This document shows, piece by piece, positions 9,260-18,370 of a DNA stretch of 64,000 bases. The stretch is taken from NCBI RefSeq assembly GCF_019704555.1, contig NZ_AP024745.1:7510501-7574500 (forward strand), given 5' to 3'. The notes below the pieces were generated by a model that saw only the letters and a program-made list of their open reading frames with translations, ran no database searches and had not been told where the DNA came from. The DNA is from Actinoplanes sp. L3-i22 (GTDB taxonomy: Bacteria; Actinomycetota; Actinomycetes; Mycobacteriales; Micromonosporaceae). Within the stretch, counting starts at the first letter, position 1, and the number at the start of each line of letters is the position of its first letter. The position numbers were made by a program, and so were the translations under genes.

Positions 9260-9385
9260 CGAGCCGGCGCCGAGCCCTGACGGGTGCCCCGGCGCATTTC
9301 GGTCGGCGGATCTCGATGGCCGTCAGGTGCTTGAACGGCCTACGCTCGTTCTCCATCGACGCGAAGGACGGGTGCTGAGGCGGCC

Positions 9386-9577
9386 ATGGAACAGTCCGGG
9401 CGAGGGCGGTATCGGTGGCGGACGTGGCTGCGGCGGCGGATTCCGTGGTTTCTGATCGATCGTGGCGTGGCCGACAAGGGCAAGGGCGACTGCGGCGACC
9501 ACGAGTGGTACAACTCGGACAATGTGGTGGAGCGTTGCTACCACTGCTCCGTCGGCGAGCGACGCCGTTCCGCATAG
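9386..9577 (+). CDS. Small conserved Cys-rich protein of unknown function
   Basis: A 63-residue basic protein. After an Arg/Trp-rich N-terminus (RYRWRTWLRRRIPWFLIDRG) it has DCGDHEWYNSDN followed by ERCYHCSVG. The Cys, His and CxxC spacing looks like a small zinc-binding knuckle. I recall short actinobacterial proteins with the same ADKGKGDCG...HEWYN...CYHC pattern, so it is probably real and not a chance frame, but no function is known to me. It stands alone between the AraC gene on its left and the minus-strand TetR gene on its right. Confidence 0.65.
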   Translation: MEQSGRGRYRWRTWLRRRIPWFLIDRGVADKGKGDCGDHEWYNSDNVVERCYHCSVGERRRSA

Positions 9578-9608
9578 GGCGCCGCGCTGATCGGGTAGCC
9601 GCGCCGGC

Positions 9609-10232
9609 TCATCGGTCGGGGACGGCCGCCAGGATCAGTGCGGTGACGCGGGTGGTCAGCTCCCCCGCGCCGACCGGAAAACGCGCCGGTGGCTGGTCGC
9701 CGAAGAGCAGCTCCTGCTGCACCAGCGCGAGGGCGGCGCGCACGGCGAAGTCCAGATCCCGCTCGACCGCGTCGGGCACCGGGTGCACCCGCCGGGCCAG
9801 CGCCTCGGACACGGCCCGGGTCAGGTCGGCGGCCCTGGAATACATCACCGGGTTGTCGGCGAGCAGGACGCTGCGCAGCAGGTGACGGTTGGCCCGGTAG
9901 AGGTCGACGAGCTCGCCGACGGCGGTGGCGACGAACCGGTCGATCGGCCAGTCCCGCCGCTCGGCCGAGCCGAACGTGGTGTCGATCGTGCCGGTCACCC
10001 GCTGCTTGAAACGATCATGCACCTCGAGCAGGAGCGCGCCCTTGTCGGAGAACCGCGCGTAGATCGCGGTCGGTGCGCTGCCGGACCGGGCCGAGATCTC
10101 GGCGATGGTGATCTGCTCGAACGGCTTGCCGGCCAGCAGCTCCTCGGTGGCCGCCACGATCCGTTCCATGGTCGCCCGGCTGCGCGCCTGGCGGGGAGCG
10201 ACCACCTGCGGGTCGGGCGACGGTCGGGCCAT
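9609..10232 (-). CDS. TetR-family transcriptional repressor
   Basis: The 207-residue product has the TetR DNA-binding head within its first 60 residues: ATMERIVAATEELLAGKPFE, then ITIAEISARSGSAPTAIYARF, with the recognition helix ending in YARFSDKGALL. The C-terminal domain is helical and binds an unknown ligand. The ATG at 10232 (MARPSPDPQ) is chosen because the helix-turn-helix starts about 25 residues later. Reading further upstream would pass through the shared operator. It is divergent from the NAD(P)-binding protein gene, with a perfect inverted repeat between them, the usual arrangement for autoregulation and control of the neighbour. Confidence 0.9.
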   Translation of the reverse strand: MARPSPDPQVVAPRQARSRATMERIVAATEELLAGKPFEQITIAEISARSGSAPTAIYARFSDKGALLLEVHDRFKQRVTGTIDTTFGSAERRDWPIDRFVATAVGELVDLYRANRHLLRSVLLADNPVMYSRAADLTRAVSEALARRVHPVPDAVERDLDFAVRAALALVQQELLFGDQPPARFPVGAGELTTRVTALILAAVPDR

Positions 10233-10252
10233 GCGGATCACTCTAGCGCTTG

Positions 10253-10277
10253 ACGGTAACGGTAGTAGCGTTACCGT
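10253..10277. promoter_or_regulatory. TetR operator overlapping the promoter of the NAD(P)-binding gene
   Basis: ACGGTAACG and CGTTACCGT form a perfect 9-base inverted repeat around a 7-base spacer in the divergent gap between the TetR and NAD(P)-binding genes. The site covers a plausible rightward promoter with -35 TTGACG at 10250-10255 and -10 TACCGT at 10272-10277, spacer 16. Repressor binding would block both directions. Confidence 0.75.
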
Positions 10278-10322
10278 TTGTGTCCCGGCTCGTCGTCGCC
10301 GGGCCGTCGAAGGAGACACCTG

Positions 10323-10964
10323 ATGAAACTCGTCGTTCTGGGCGCCACCGGCCGTACCGGGCTGCTGCTGGTCCGGCAGGCCCTGGCGGCCGGGCACCGG
10401 GTCACCGCGTACGTCCGCGGCCGCGGTGACCTGCCGGAGCACCCGGACCTCACGGTGGTCACCGGCACGCTGACCGACGCCGGCGCCCTGGCCGCGGCGT
10501 TCGCCGGCGCGGACGCGGTGGTCAGCTGCCTCGGCCCGGCGAACTCGCCGACCCTGCCGTTCACCCGGCAGACGCTGATGACCGACACCCTGCCGGTGGT
10601 CGCCGACGCCATGCGCACGGCCGGCGTCGACCGGCTCGTCGTGCTCTCCGCGCTCGGCGTCGGCGACTCCGCCCGCCGGACCAGCCCGCTCGCCCGGTTC
10701 GCCTACGCCACCTTCACCCGGACCGTGTATGCCGACAAGGCCACCGCCGAGGGTCCGCTGATCGCCTCCGAGCTGGACTGGACGCTGGTCTATCCGGGGG
10801 TGCTGACCGACGGCCCGGCGAAGACCCCGGCCGAGGTGCGCGACCTGGCCGAGGTCGACGCCGTTCCCGGCCTGCCCCGGGTGACCCGCGGCGAGGTGGC
10901 CCGGGTGCTGCTCGGCGCGGCCACCACCGGCACGTGGTCCCGCAGGATCGTCACCGTGGTCTGA
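10323..10964 (+). CDS. NAD(P)-binding protein, NmrA/atypical SDR family
   Basis: The 213-residue protein opens [20 protein letters not shown], the GxxGxxG Rossmann motif of atypical short-chain dehydrogenases. It continues with [26 protein letters not shown] and [12 protein letters not shown], typical of NmrA-like and NAD(P)H-binding sensor or reductase proteins. The usual Tyr-x-x-x-Lys pair of classical SDRs is not evident, so catalysis is uncertain. AAGGAGAC precedes the ATG at 10323 by a normal distance. It is probably repressed by the divergent TetR protein through the operator at 10253-10277. A strong stem-loop after the stop marks it as a single-gene unit. Confidence 0.88.
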   Translation: MKLVVLGATGRTGLLLVRQALAAGHRVTAYVRGRGDLPEHPDLTVVTGTLTDAGALAAAFAGADAVVSCLGPANSPTLPFTRQTLMTDTLPVVADAMRTAGVDRLVVLSALGVGDSARRTSPLARFAYATFTRTVYADKATAEGPLIASELDWTLVYPGVLTDGPAKTPAEVRDLAEVDAVPGLPRVTRGEVARVLLGAATTGTWSRRIVTVV

Positions 10965-10982
10965 CCACGCGGCGGAGGTGTG

Positions 10983-11006
10983 GGCGCCGTCGAGCCCGAC
11001 GGCGCC
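10983..11006. terminator. 10-bp stem-loop terminator
   Basis: GGCGCCGTCG and CGACGGCGCC form a perfect 10-bp stem closed by the loop AGCC, followed by TCTT. It begins 19 bases after the stop of the NAD(P)-binding gene, so it is very likely its terminator. It also argues that the next gene starts downstream, at 11041. Confidence 0.75.
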
Positions 11007-11040
11007 TCTTCCGGCCGGGGGCGTTGATACGATCCAGCAC

Positions 11041-12738
11041 GTGACCGGTTTGCCGGATCCATCCCGCTCGGGGTACGCCGACGCGGTCGACTTCCAGGCG
11101 TTGTTCGAGTCGGCCCCCGATCTCTACCTGGTCCTGGATCCGGGCCTGCGGATCGTGGCGGCCAGCGACGCCTACCTGAGCGCCACCATGACCCGGCGCG
11201 AGCAGGTGATGGGTCGTGGCATCTTCGAGGTGTTCCCCGACAATCCGGACGACCCGGACGCGACCGGCACCGCGAACCTGCGCGCCTCCCTGGAGCGGGT
11301 GCTGGATCTGCGGACGCCGGACACGATGGCGGTGCAGAAGTACGACGTTGAACGCCCGGCGGAGGCCGGTGGCGGGTTCGAGGTTCGCTACTGGAGTCCG
11401 CGCAACAACCCGGTCCTCGACGCCGACGGGCAGCTGATCTACATCCTGCACGAGGCCCGGGACGTCACCGAGTTCGTCGCGATGCAGGAGCACGGCGAGC
11501 GGGAGACCGACGAGCTCCGTGAACGTACCCAGCACATGCAGGCCGAGATCCTGCGCCGCTCCCAGGAGTTGCACGAGGCCAACCAGGCGCTGCGGGCCGC
11601 CGACGACGCCAAGAACGGCTTCCTGTCCCGGGTCAGCCACGAGTTGCGGACCCCGCTCAACGCGATCCTGGGCTTCAGCGAACTGCTCACGCTCGGCGAG
11701 ATCGACGACGAGCACCGCACCTGGGCCGGCCTGATCCACAACGCCGGGCGGCACCTGCTCGCCCTGCTCGACGACGTCCTGGACATCACCCGGATCGAGG
11801 GCGGCCACCTGGCGCTGACGATCGTGCCGGTGCCGGTCGGCCCGCTGCTCACCGAGGTCCTCGACCTGGTCCGGCCGATCGCCGACGCGGTGGCCGTGCA
11901 GCTGACCCCGCTGTCGCCGATCCCGCTCGAGTGGTGTGCCGCCGCCGACCGGCAACGGCTGCGGCAGGTGCTGATGAATCTGCTGTCCAACGCGATCAAG
12001 TACAACCACCCGGGCGGCACGGTGACGGTCACCGTGCAAGCCCGGCCGGCGCAGCGTCTGCGGATCGCGGTCGCCGACACCGGGCGTGGCATCGCCGCCG
12101 AATCCCTGGGTGTCCTGTTCACCCCGTTCGAGCGCCTCGATGCCGCGAAGGCCGGTTTCGAGGGCACCGGGCTGGGCCTGTCCCTGTCCCGGCATCTGGT
12201 CACCAGCATGTACGGCCGCATCGACGTGACCAGCACGCACGGCGAGGGCAGCACGTTCGGAGTGGACCTGCCGAGCATCGCGCCCCCGGACGACGAGCCG
12301 GGCCCGGGCGCGGCCATCGGCCTGCCCGCCGCCGCGCGCGACGCCCGCCCGATCCGGGTGCTCTACATCGAGGACGTGGCCGACAACGTGCGCCTGGTGA
12401 CGGACATCCTCGCCCATCGCCCGTCCGTCACGCTCACCTCCGCGACGCACGCGGCGCCCGGCCTCGACCTGGCCCGCGAGCAGCATCCGGACCTGATCCT
12501 GCTCGACCTGCACCTGCCCGACCTGCCCGGCGAGGAGGTGCTCGCCCGGCTCCGGAGCGACCCGGCCACCGGCGACATCCCGATCGTGGTGCTCAGCGCC
12601 GACGCCACCGACCACAGCCGGATCCGGCTCCGGGAGGCCGGGGCCACCGCCTACCTCACCAAACCGGTCGCCGTCCGGGACCTGCTCGCCGCCGTCGACA
12701 GTGTCCTGCGGGCCGGCACACCCGCCCGGGAGCGTTGA
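11041..12738 (+). CDS. Hybrid PAS-histidine kinase with C-terminal receiver domain
   Basis: The 565-residue soluble protein has an N-terminal PAS domain (about 10-140, [20 protein letters not shown]), a coiled coil, and a HisKA dimerisation domain with phospho-acceptor His200 in [11 protein letters not shown]. The HATPase domain carries [17 protein letters not shown] and [14 protein letters not shown] receiver domain from about 440 has IEDVADN, the phospho-acceptor Asp489 in LLDLHLPD, and TKPVAV. No membrane segment is present, so it senses an internal cue. Phosphate would pass from His to Asp within the protein. No partner regulator lies next to it. GTG 11041 is chosen because an earlier start would lie in the terminator of the preceding gene. 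Confidence 0.88.
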   Translation: MTGLPDPSRSGYADAVDFQALFESAPDLYLVLDPGLRIVAASDAYLSATMTRREQVMGRGIFEVFPDNPDDPDATGTANLRASLERVLDLRTPDTMAVQKYDVERPAEAGGGFEVRYWSPRNNPVLDADGQLIYILHEARDVTEFVAMQEHGERETDELRERTQHMQAEILRRSQELHEANQALRAADDAKNGFLSRVSHELRTPLNAILGFSELLTLGEIDDEHRTWAGLIHNAGRHLLALLDDVLDITRIEGGHLALTIVPVPVGPLLTEVLDLVRPIADAVAVQLTPLSPIPLEWCAAADRQRLRQVLMNLLSNAIKYNHPGGTVTVTVQARPAQRLRIAVADTGRGIAAESLGVLFTPFERLDAAKAGFEGTGLGLSLSRHLVTSMYGRIDVTSTHGEGSTFGVDLPSIAPPDDEPGPGAAIGLPAAARDARPIRVLYIEDVADNVRLVTDILAHRPSVTLTSATHAAPGLDLAREQHPDLILLDLHLPDLPGEEVLARLRSDPATGDIPIVVLSADATDHSRIRLREAGATAYLTKPVAVRDLLAAVDSVLRAGTPARER

Positions 12739-12808
12739 CAGTGGCCGGCGTCATGCAGTGTGACCAGCGCGACCATGGCCCTTAAACCTACTTGAGGGCT
12801 AGGGTTTC

Positions 12809-12834
12809 CTCAGTTACTCGCAAGATCAACTGAG
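12809..12834. promoter_or_regulatory. Inverted repeat in the leader of the DUF1684/peptide transporter operon
   Basis: CTCAGTT and AACTGAG pair across a 12-base loop just before the DUF1684 start codon. The right arm overlaps the likely ribosome site GAGGG (12832-12836). The structure could be a protein operator or an RNA hairpin that limits translation of the first gene. The evidence is sequence symmetry only. Confidence 0.35.
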
Positions 12835-12844
12835 GGATCACCCG

Positions 12845-13534
12845 ATGACGCAGGATCTGGCGGCGCGCGAGCACGCCACCTGGCAGGAGACCCGCCGGCG
12901 CGCGGTGACCGCGCCCACCGGCAACCTGGCGCTGGTCGAGACGCGCTGGGGCGCCGACGACCCGGACGCCGCGCTGGCCGGGCAGCCGGCCACCGTGACC
13001 GCCACCCGGCTGCGCCGGTGGAACCCGCTGACCAGCAGCGCCGAGCAGGGCGTCCGGCTGTGGGACGCGGCCTCGCCGGCGGTGCGGGCGTTCGAGCGGA
13101 TCGACACCTTCGCCTACGACCCGGCCTGGGTGCTGGAGGCCCGCTACGCCGAGGTCGCCGACGACCGCAAGGTGCCGTTCGCGCACGCCCAGGACGCCGG
13201 GTTCACCCGGGACCTGCCCGTCCCCGGTGACCTGCACCTGAGCCTGGACGGGCGGGACTACACGCTGAGCGCGTTCGACGACGACGGCACGCTGCTGCTG
13301 GTGTTCGGCGACCCGACCAACTTCACCGTGACGTACGGCGCCGGAAGGTTCCTGTTCGTCGAGCGCGAGGCGGGCAGCGATCGCGTCGTCCTCGACTTCA
13401 ACCGGGCGTTCGTGCCGCCGTGCGGCTTCTCGTCGCACTACAACTGCCCGCTGCCGCCGCCGCAGAACCGCCTCGCCGTGCCGGTCGAGGCCGGCGAGAA
13501 GCTTCCCGTGTTCCGAACCGAGCTGGAGAAATAG
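12845..13534 (+). CDS. DUF1684 domain protein, first gene of a peptide transporter operon
   Basis: The 229-residue protein has the DUF1684 pattern: a short helical start, a beta-sandwich-like middle (FGDPTNFTVTYGAGRFLFVE) and the diagnostic end DFNRAFVPPCGFSSHYNCPL followed by PPPQNRL. No signal peptide or membrane segment is seen. Function is not established. Its stop lies 2 bases before the start of the substrate-binding lipoprotein, so it is translated as the leading gene of the ABC importer operon. It may process or sense the imported compound. ATG 12845 has GAGGG about 8 bases upstream. Confidence 0.85.
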   Translation: MTQDLAAREHATWQETRRRAVTAPTGNLALVETRWGADDPDAALAGQPATVTATRLRRWNPLTSSAEQGVRLWDAASPAVRAFERIDTFAYDPAWVLEARYAEVADDRKVPFAHAQDAGFTRDLPVPGDLHLSLDGRDYTLSAFDDDGTLLLVFGDPTNFTVTYGAGRFLFVEREAGSDRVVLDFNRAFVPPCGFSSHYNCPLPPPQNRLAVPVEAGEKLPVFRTELEK

Positions 13535-13536
13535 CC

Positions 13537-15036
13537 GTGCGAAAGATCCTGGCAGCGGTCACCGCCCTGAGCCTGGCCGGCCTGCTGGCCGCCTGCGGCG
13601 GTGGCGACGACGACACCACGAGCGGCGCCGGCAGCGCGTCCGCGACGATCCGGATCGGCTCGGTCTACGAGCCGCAGAACCTGGACAACACCGCCGGCGG
13701 CGGCCAGGGCGTCACCGAGGCCCTCAACGGCAACGTGTACGAGGGCCTGTTCCGGCTCACCGACACCGGCGCCGTCGAGCCGCTGCTCGCCCAGGACCAG
13801 AAGGTCAGCGACGACGGCCTGACCTACACGTTCACCCTGCGGCCGAACGTCAAGTTCCACTCCGGCAAGGCGCTGACCTCGGCCGACGTCAAGGCCAGCA
13901 TCGAGAAGGTGACCGCGGAGAACTCCAAGTCGGCCCGCAAGAGCAACCTCAAGGTGATCAAGTCGATCGCCACCCCGGACGACGCGACAGTGGTGGTCAC
14001 GCTGTCCAGCCGGTCGATCTCGTTCGTCTACAACCTCAGCTACGTCTGGATCGTGAACTCGGCCGCGACCGACCTCACCACCACCGCGGACGGCACCGGC
14101 CCCTACAAGCTGGGCGAGTGGAAGCGCGGCTCGACGCTGAGCCTGACCCGCTTCGACGGATACTGGGGCACCGCGGCCAAGAACGCCGGCGTGGTCTTCC
14201 ACTACTACACCGACGCGACCGCGCTGAACAACGCGCTGCTGACCAACGCGGTCGACGTGGTCACCAGCGAGCAGAGCCCGGACGCGCTCACCCAGTTCAG
14301 CAGCAACGCGGCCTACAAGGTCAACGACGGTAGGTCCACGACCAAGCTGCTGCTGGCCTTCAACGACAAGGTCGCGCCGTTCAACAACGTGGCCGTGCGC
14401 CAGGCGGTCAGCCAGGCGATCGACGACAAGAAGCTGCTCAACTCGGTCTGGGGCGATTACGGCACCCTGATCGGCTCGATGGTCCCGCCCAGCGACCCCT
14501 GGTACGAGGACCTGACCTCGGTCAACGCCTACAACGTGGACAGTGCCAAGCAGCTGCTGACCACGGCCGGCTTCCCGAACGGCTTCACGTTCACCCTGGA
14601 CACGCCGAACTACGACCCGCACCCGACCGCGGCCACGTTCCTCAAGTCCGAGCTGGCCAAGATCGGCGTCACGGTGAACATCAACACGATCACGGCCGAC
14701 GAGTGGTACACCAAGGTCTACCAGAAGCACGACTTCGCGGCGACGCTGCAGGAGCACGTCAACGACCGGGACGTGGTCTGGTACGGCAACCCCGACTTCT
14801 ACTGGGGCTACGACAACAAGCAGGTCACCGCCGAGATCGACCAGGCCGAGCAGGCGAAGACCACCGACGAGCAGACCGCGCTGCTCAAGCAGGCCAACAA
14901 GACCATCGCCCAGGAGGCGGCCAGCGACTGGCTCTACCTCTACCCGCAGATCGTCGTCGCCTCGGCGAAGCTCTCCGGATATCCGGTCAACGGCCTCAAT
15001 GCACAATTCTTCGCGTACGGCATCAGCAAGAGCTGA
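13537..15036 (+). CDS. Peptide/nickel-type ABC transporter substrate-binding lipoprotein
   Basis: The 499-residue product begins with a lipoprotein signal peptide ending in the lipobox LLAAC at about residue 20, then a Gly/Asp/Thr-rich tether. The body is the large solute-binding family SBP_bac_5: EPQNLDNT, VYEGLFRLT, LTYTFTLRPNVKFHSGKALT, GTGPYKLGEW and NVAVRQAVSQAIDD are typical. It should capture oligopeptides or similar ligands outside the membrane and pass them to the two permeases that follow. GTG 13537 sits 2 bases behind the DUF1684 stop, and the stop codon is one base from the next start. The exact ligand cannot be read from sequence. Confidence 0.93.
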   Translation: MRKILAAVTALSLAGLLAACGGGDDDTTSGAGSASATIRIGSVYEPQNLDNTAGGGQGVTEALNGNVYEGLFRLTDTGAVEPLLAQDQKVSDDGLTYTFTLRPNVKFHSGKALTSADVKASIEKVTAENSKSARKSNLKVIKSIATPDDATVVVTLSSRSISFVYNLSYVWIVNSAATDLTTTADGTGPYKLGEWKRGSTLSLTRFDGYWGTAAKNAGVVFHYYTDATALNNALLTNAVDVVTSEQSPDALTQFSSNAAYKVNDGRSTTKLLLAFNDKVAPFNNVAVRQAVSQAIDDKKLLNSVWGDYGTLIGSMVPPSDPWYEDLTSVNAYNVDSAKQLLTTAGFPNGFTFTLDTPNYDPHPTAATFLKSELAKIGVTVNINTITADEWYTKVYQKHDFAATLQEHVNDRDVVWYGNPDFYWGYDNKQVTAEIDQAEQAKTTDEQTALLKQANKTIAQEAASDWLYLYPQIVVASAKLSGYPVNGLNAQFFAYGISKS

Positions 15037-15037
15037 C

Positions 15038-15994
15038 GTGAGTCGTTATCTCGTGCGGCGGACAGCGATCCTGATCGGGTCGCTGTTCCTCGCCGCGGTG
15101 GCCCTGTTCGTGCTGCTCCGGATGCTGCCCGGCAGCCCGGCGAACGCCCTGTTGCCGGTCGGCGCCACCGCTGAGCAGATCGAGGCGGCCCGCCGCCAGC
15201 TGGGCACCGACGGCCCCTGGCTGTCCCAGTTCCTGGACTGGCTGGGCGGCGTCGCCACCCTCGACCTCGGACACTCGCTGATCAGCACGCTCCCGGTCGG
15301 CCCGGAGATCTCCGCCCGGCTGCCGGTCACCGTCCCGCTCACCCTGACCGCGTTCGTGCTGGCCGTGCTGATCGCGGTGCCGGCCGGCGTGCTCGCCGCG
15401 ACCCGGGCCGACCGCTGGTACGGCCCGGTGCTCAACGCGATCGCCCAGCTCGGCATCGCCGTCCCGGCGTTCTGGCTGGGCCTGCTGCTGATCACGGTGT
15501 TCGCGCTGAACCTGCGGGTCCTGCCGGCCGGTGGCTTCCCGCCGGACGGCTGGGCCGACTTCGGCACGGCCGTGGAGTCGCTGGTCCTGCCGGTGGTCAC
15601 GGTCGCGCTGGTGATGTCCGCGTCGCTGATCCGGTACGTCCGGGCCGCCACCCTGGACGTGCTCGGCGCCGACTACCTGCGCACCGCCCGGGCGCTCGGC
15701 GCGACCGCGCGCGAGGCGTTCTGGCGGCACGGGCTGCGTAACGCGGCCGTGCCGGTGATCGCCGTGCTGGCCATGGAGCTGGCCACCACGTTCCTCGGCG
15801 CCGTGGTGGTGGAGAGCGTCTTCGCCCTGCCCGGCCTGGGCAGCCTGCTGGTCCGCGCGATCAGCCAGCACGACTACCCGGTGATCCAGGGCGTGATGCT
15901 GGTCAGCACGGCCACCGTGCTGGTCGTCGGGTTCCTCGGCGACGTGGCCCAGCGCCTGGTCGACCCCCGGCTGCGGTTGCGGAGCGCGTCGTGA
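15038..15994 (+). CDS. Peptide/nickel-type ABC transporter permease, DppB-like
   Basis: This 318-residue inner-membrane protein has an N-terminal helix (RRTAILIGSLFLAAVALFVL) followed by the short conserved RMLPGSPANALLP segment of DppB/OppB permeases. About five more helices follow. The cytoplasmic EAA loop reads DYLRTARALGATAREAFWRH, which docks onto the ATPases. GTG 15038 follows the binding-protein stop by one base. It overlaps the next permease by 4 bases (GTGA), so translation is coupled. It forms the channel with the second permease. Confidence 0.93.
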   Translation: MSRYLVRRTAILIGSLFLAAVALFVLLRMLPGSPANALLPVGATAEQIEAARRQLGTDGPWLSQFLDWLGGVATLDLGHSLISTLPVGPEISARLPVTVPLTLTAFVLAVLIAVPAGVLAATRADRWYGPVLNAIAQLGIAVPAFWLGLLLITVFALNLRVLPAGGFPPDGWADFGTAVESLVLPVVTVALVMSASLIRYVRAATLDVLGADYLRTARALGATAREAFWRHGLRNAAVPVIAVLAMELATTFLGAVVVESVFALPGLGSLLVRAISQHDYPVIQGVMLVSTATVLVVGFLGDVAQRLVDPRLRLRSAS

Positions 15995-16809
15995 GCCGCC
16001 GATCCGCGCACCTGGCCGTCGGCCTCACCCTGGTGCTGGTCGTGGTGGCGGCGGTGGTGATGTCGTACGTCTGGCTGCCCTTCGCCCCTGATGACACCTC
16101 CGGAGGGCGTCTCGCTCCGCCGGGCGGCGACCATCTCCTCGGCACCGACAAGCTCGGCCGGGACCTGTTCACCCAGCTGCTGATCGGCGGGCGGATCGCC
16201 CTGGGCACCGCGCTCGGCGCGGTCGCCGTCGGCGGGGTGCTCGGCGTCACCGCCGGGCTGCTCGCCGGGTTCGCGAGCCGCTGGCTCGACGACGCCGCCG
16301 CGGTCACCCTGGACATCCTGATCGCGTTCCCGACGCTGCTGCTGGCCATGCTGATCGTGGCCGGCACCGGGGCGTCGCTGGGCACCGCGATCCTGGCGAT
16401 CGGGCTGGCGATGGCCGCGATCGTGGCCCGGCTGACCCGGGTGCTGGTCAAGCAGGTGCTGGCCCGCGACTACATCACCGCGGCGCGGATCGCCGGGGTC
16501 TCCTGGCCGCGGATCGTGCTCGACCACGTGCTGCCCAACATCGGCCCGGTCGTGCTGGTGAACCTGGCTCTGCAGGCCGGGCTCGCGGTGCTGGCCGAGG
16601 CGAGCCTGTCCTACCTGGGGCTGGGCACGCCGCCACCGAACGCGTCCTGGGGCCGGATGCTCTTCGAGGCGCAGGCCACCGTGCTGACCGCGCCGGCCGC
16701 CGCCCTCGCCCCCGGGATCGCCCTGGTGGTCCTGGTCATCGGGATCAACCTGAGCGCCGACGGACTGCGCGACCTGACCGACCCGACCCGCCTCCGGAGC
16801 GACCGATGA
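15991..16809 (+). CDS. Peptide/nickel-type ABC transporter permease, DppC-like
   Basis: The 272-residue product has the DppC/OppC layout: one N-terminal helix, the motif PPGGDHLLGTDKLGRDLFTQ, then five helices. The EAA loop DYITAARIAGVSWPRIVLDH contacts the ATP-binding subunits, and LAEASLSYLGLGTPPPNASW is strongly diagnostic of this permease type. It starts at GTG within the end of the first permease gene and ends overlapping the first ATPase gene (ATGA). It completes the membrane channel of the importer. Confidence 0.93.
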   Translation: MSRRSAHLAVGLTLVLVVVAAVVMSYVWLPFAPDDTSGGRLAPPGGDHLLGTDKLGRDLFTQLLIGGRIALGTALGAVAVGGVLGVTAGLLAGFASRWLDDAAAVTLDILIAFPTLLLAMLIVAGTGASLGTAILAIGLAMAAIVARLTRVLVKQVLARDYITAARIAGVSWPRIVLDHVLPNIGPVVLVNLALQAGLAVLAEASLSYLGLGTPPPNASWGRMLFEAQATVLTAPAAALAPGIALVVLVIGINLSADGLRDLTDPTRLRSDR

Positions 16810-17606
16810 GCCTTCTCGAGGTGGCCGGCCTCACCCTGCGCAACCGGGCCGGGAAGGCCCTGGTCGAGGACGTGTCGTTCACCGTCGGGGCGGGCGAGCG
16901 GGTCGGGCTGATCGGTGAGTCCGGGTCCGGCAAGTCGCTGACCGCGCTCGCGGTGGCCGGGCTGCTGCCGGCCGGGATCACCGCGACCGGTTCGGCGCTC
17001 GTGGACGGGGTGGACATGGTGGCCGCCCCGGAGCGTGGGCGAAACGCCGTACGCGGAAAGGTCGTCAGCACTGTCTTTCAAGAGCCGCTGACCGCTCTCG
17101 ACCCGTTGATGACCGTGGGCCGGCAGATCAGCGTGCCCCTGCGCAGGTTCCGTGGGCTGCGCGGGAACGCGCTGCGGGCGGCCGTGCGGGACGCCCTCGA
17201 CGAGGTGCGGCTGACCGACACCGATCGGATCGCCGGGTCCTATCCGCACCAGCTCTCCGGCGGGCAGCGGCAGCGGGTGGCGATCGCGGCGGCCCTGGCC
17301 TGCCGGCCGCGGCTGCTGCTGGCCGACGAGCCGACCACCGCGCTCGACGTCACCGTCCAGGCGGAGATCCTCGACCTGCTCGACCGGCTGGTCACCGCGC
17401 ACGGGACCGCGCTGCTGTTCATCACGCACGACCTGCCGGTGGCCGCGCGGGTCGCCCGGCACACCCACGTGCTGCGGGCCGGCCGGATCGTCGAATCCGG
17501 GCCGATCATCGACCTGGTGACCCGGCCCGCGCACGAGTACACCCGCTCGCTGGTCGACGCGGCGCGCCGCTTCGACGCCGCCCTGAAGGGCCTGACCCGT
17601 GCCTGA
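16806..17606 (+). CDS. Peptide/nickel-type ABC transporter ATP-binding protein, DppD-like
   Basis: The 266-residue ATPase has Walker A GESGSGKS (37-44), the Q-loop QEPLTALDP, the ABC signature LSGGQRQRVAIA, Walker B LLLADEPTTALDV and the H-loop FITHD. The Q-loop wording is that of the DppD/OppD group. It powers the importer together with the next ATPase. The usual C-terminal iron-sulfur Cys cluster of long DppD proteins is absent and the protein is shorter, as often found in actinobacteria. The ATG overlaps the permease stop. Confidence 0.92.
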   Translation: MSLLEVAGLTLRNRAGKALVEDVSFTVGAGERVGLIGESGSGKSLTALAVAGLLPAGITATGSALVDGVDMVAAPERGRNAVRGKVVSTVFQEPLTALDPLMTVGRQISVPLRRFRGLRGNALRAAVRDALDEVRLTDTDRIAGSYPHQLSGGQRQRVAIAAALACRPRLLLADEPTTALDVTVQAEILDLLDRLVTAHGTALLFITHDLPVAARVARHTHVLRAGRIVESGPIIDLVTRPAHEYTRSLVDAARRFDAALKGLTRA

Positions 17607-18345
17607 CCCGATCCTCGCCGCCGAACAGGTCGGCTACGCCTACGGCAAGGGCGCTCCGGCCCTTGTCGAAGTGTCCCTGGCGGTGCATCCGGGGCGCAAC
17701 GTCGCGCTGGTCGGCGAGTCCGGGGCCGGCAAGACCACGCTGCTGCGGCTGCTGCTCGGGCTGACCCGGCCGACCGGCGGCGTCCTCCGGTACGACGGTG
17801 AACCGCTGGTCGCGGCCCGGATGCGGGCCTATCGGCGGTCCGTGCAGGCGGTGTTCCAGGACCCGTACTCGTCGCTGGATCCCCGGCAGCGGATCGCCCG
17901 GATCGTCGCCGAGCCACTGCGCGGGCTGGGGCTGGGCGCCGACCCGGCCAAGGTCGCCGCCGCTCTGGACGCCGTCGGGCTGCCGGCCGACGCGGCGAGC
18001 CGGTACCCGCACGAGTTCTCCGGCGGGCAGCGGCAGCGCATCGCGATCGCCCGGGCCATCGTCTGCGACCCGCGGCTGCTGCTGGCCGACGAGCCGGTCA
18101 GCGCGCTCGACCTGACCACCCGGGTCCGGATCGTGGACCTGCTCGCCTCGCTCCGCGCCGAACGGAACCTGACCATCCTGCTGGTCTCGCACGACCTCGG
18201 GGTGGTCGCCGAACTGTGCGAGCACACCGCGGTGCTGCGGCACGGCCGGATCGTCGAGCAGGGCGACACCGCTGCGGTGCTGGGCGCGCCGGCGCACGCC
18301 TACACCCGTACGCTGCTCGCCGGCGTCCCCCGACTGCCGCACTGA
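17599..18345 (+). CDS. Peptide/nickel-type ABC transporter ATP-binding protein, DppF-like
   Basis: The second ATPase (248 residues) has Walker A GESGAGKT (39-46), Q-loop QDPYSSLDPRQRI, signature FSGGQRQRIAIARA, Walker B LLLADEPVSALDL and H-loop LVSHD. The DPYSSLDPR wording is typical of DppF/OppF partners. It starts at GTG 17599, 8 bases inside the preceding ATPase gene, and closes the six-gene operon that begins with DUF1684 at 12845. No terminator was seen in the 25-base gap to the next gene. Confidence 0.92.
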   Translation: MPDPILAAEQVGYAYGKGAPALVEVSLAVHPGRNVALVGESGAGKTTLLRLLLGLTRPTGGVLRYDGEPLVAARMRAYRRSVQAVFQDPYSSLDPRQRIARIVAEPLRGLGLGADPAKVAAALDAVGLPADAASRYPHEFSGGQRQRIAIARAIVCDPRLLLADEPVSALDLTTRVRIVDLLASLRAERNLTILLVSHDLGVVAELCEHTAVLRHGRIVEQGDTAAVLGAPAHAYTRTLLAGVPRLPH

Positions 18346-18370
18346 ACCCCGGTCAGCTGAAGGGACCACC

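Noticed and set aside
10951..12615. 554-codon frame opposite the hybrid kinase
   Set aside because: Antisense to conserved kinase motifs, with no supporting signals.
13438..15006. 522-codon frame opposite the peptide-binding lipoprotein
   Set aside because: Shadow of a strongly conserved gene; no domain.
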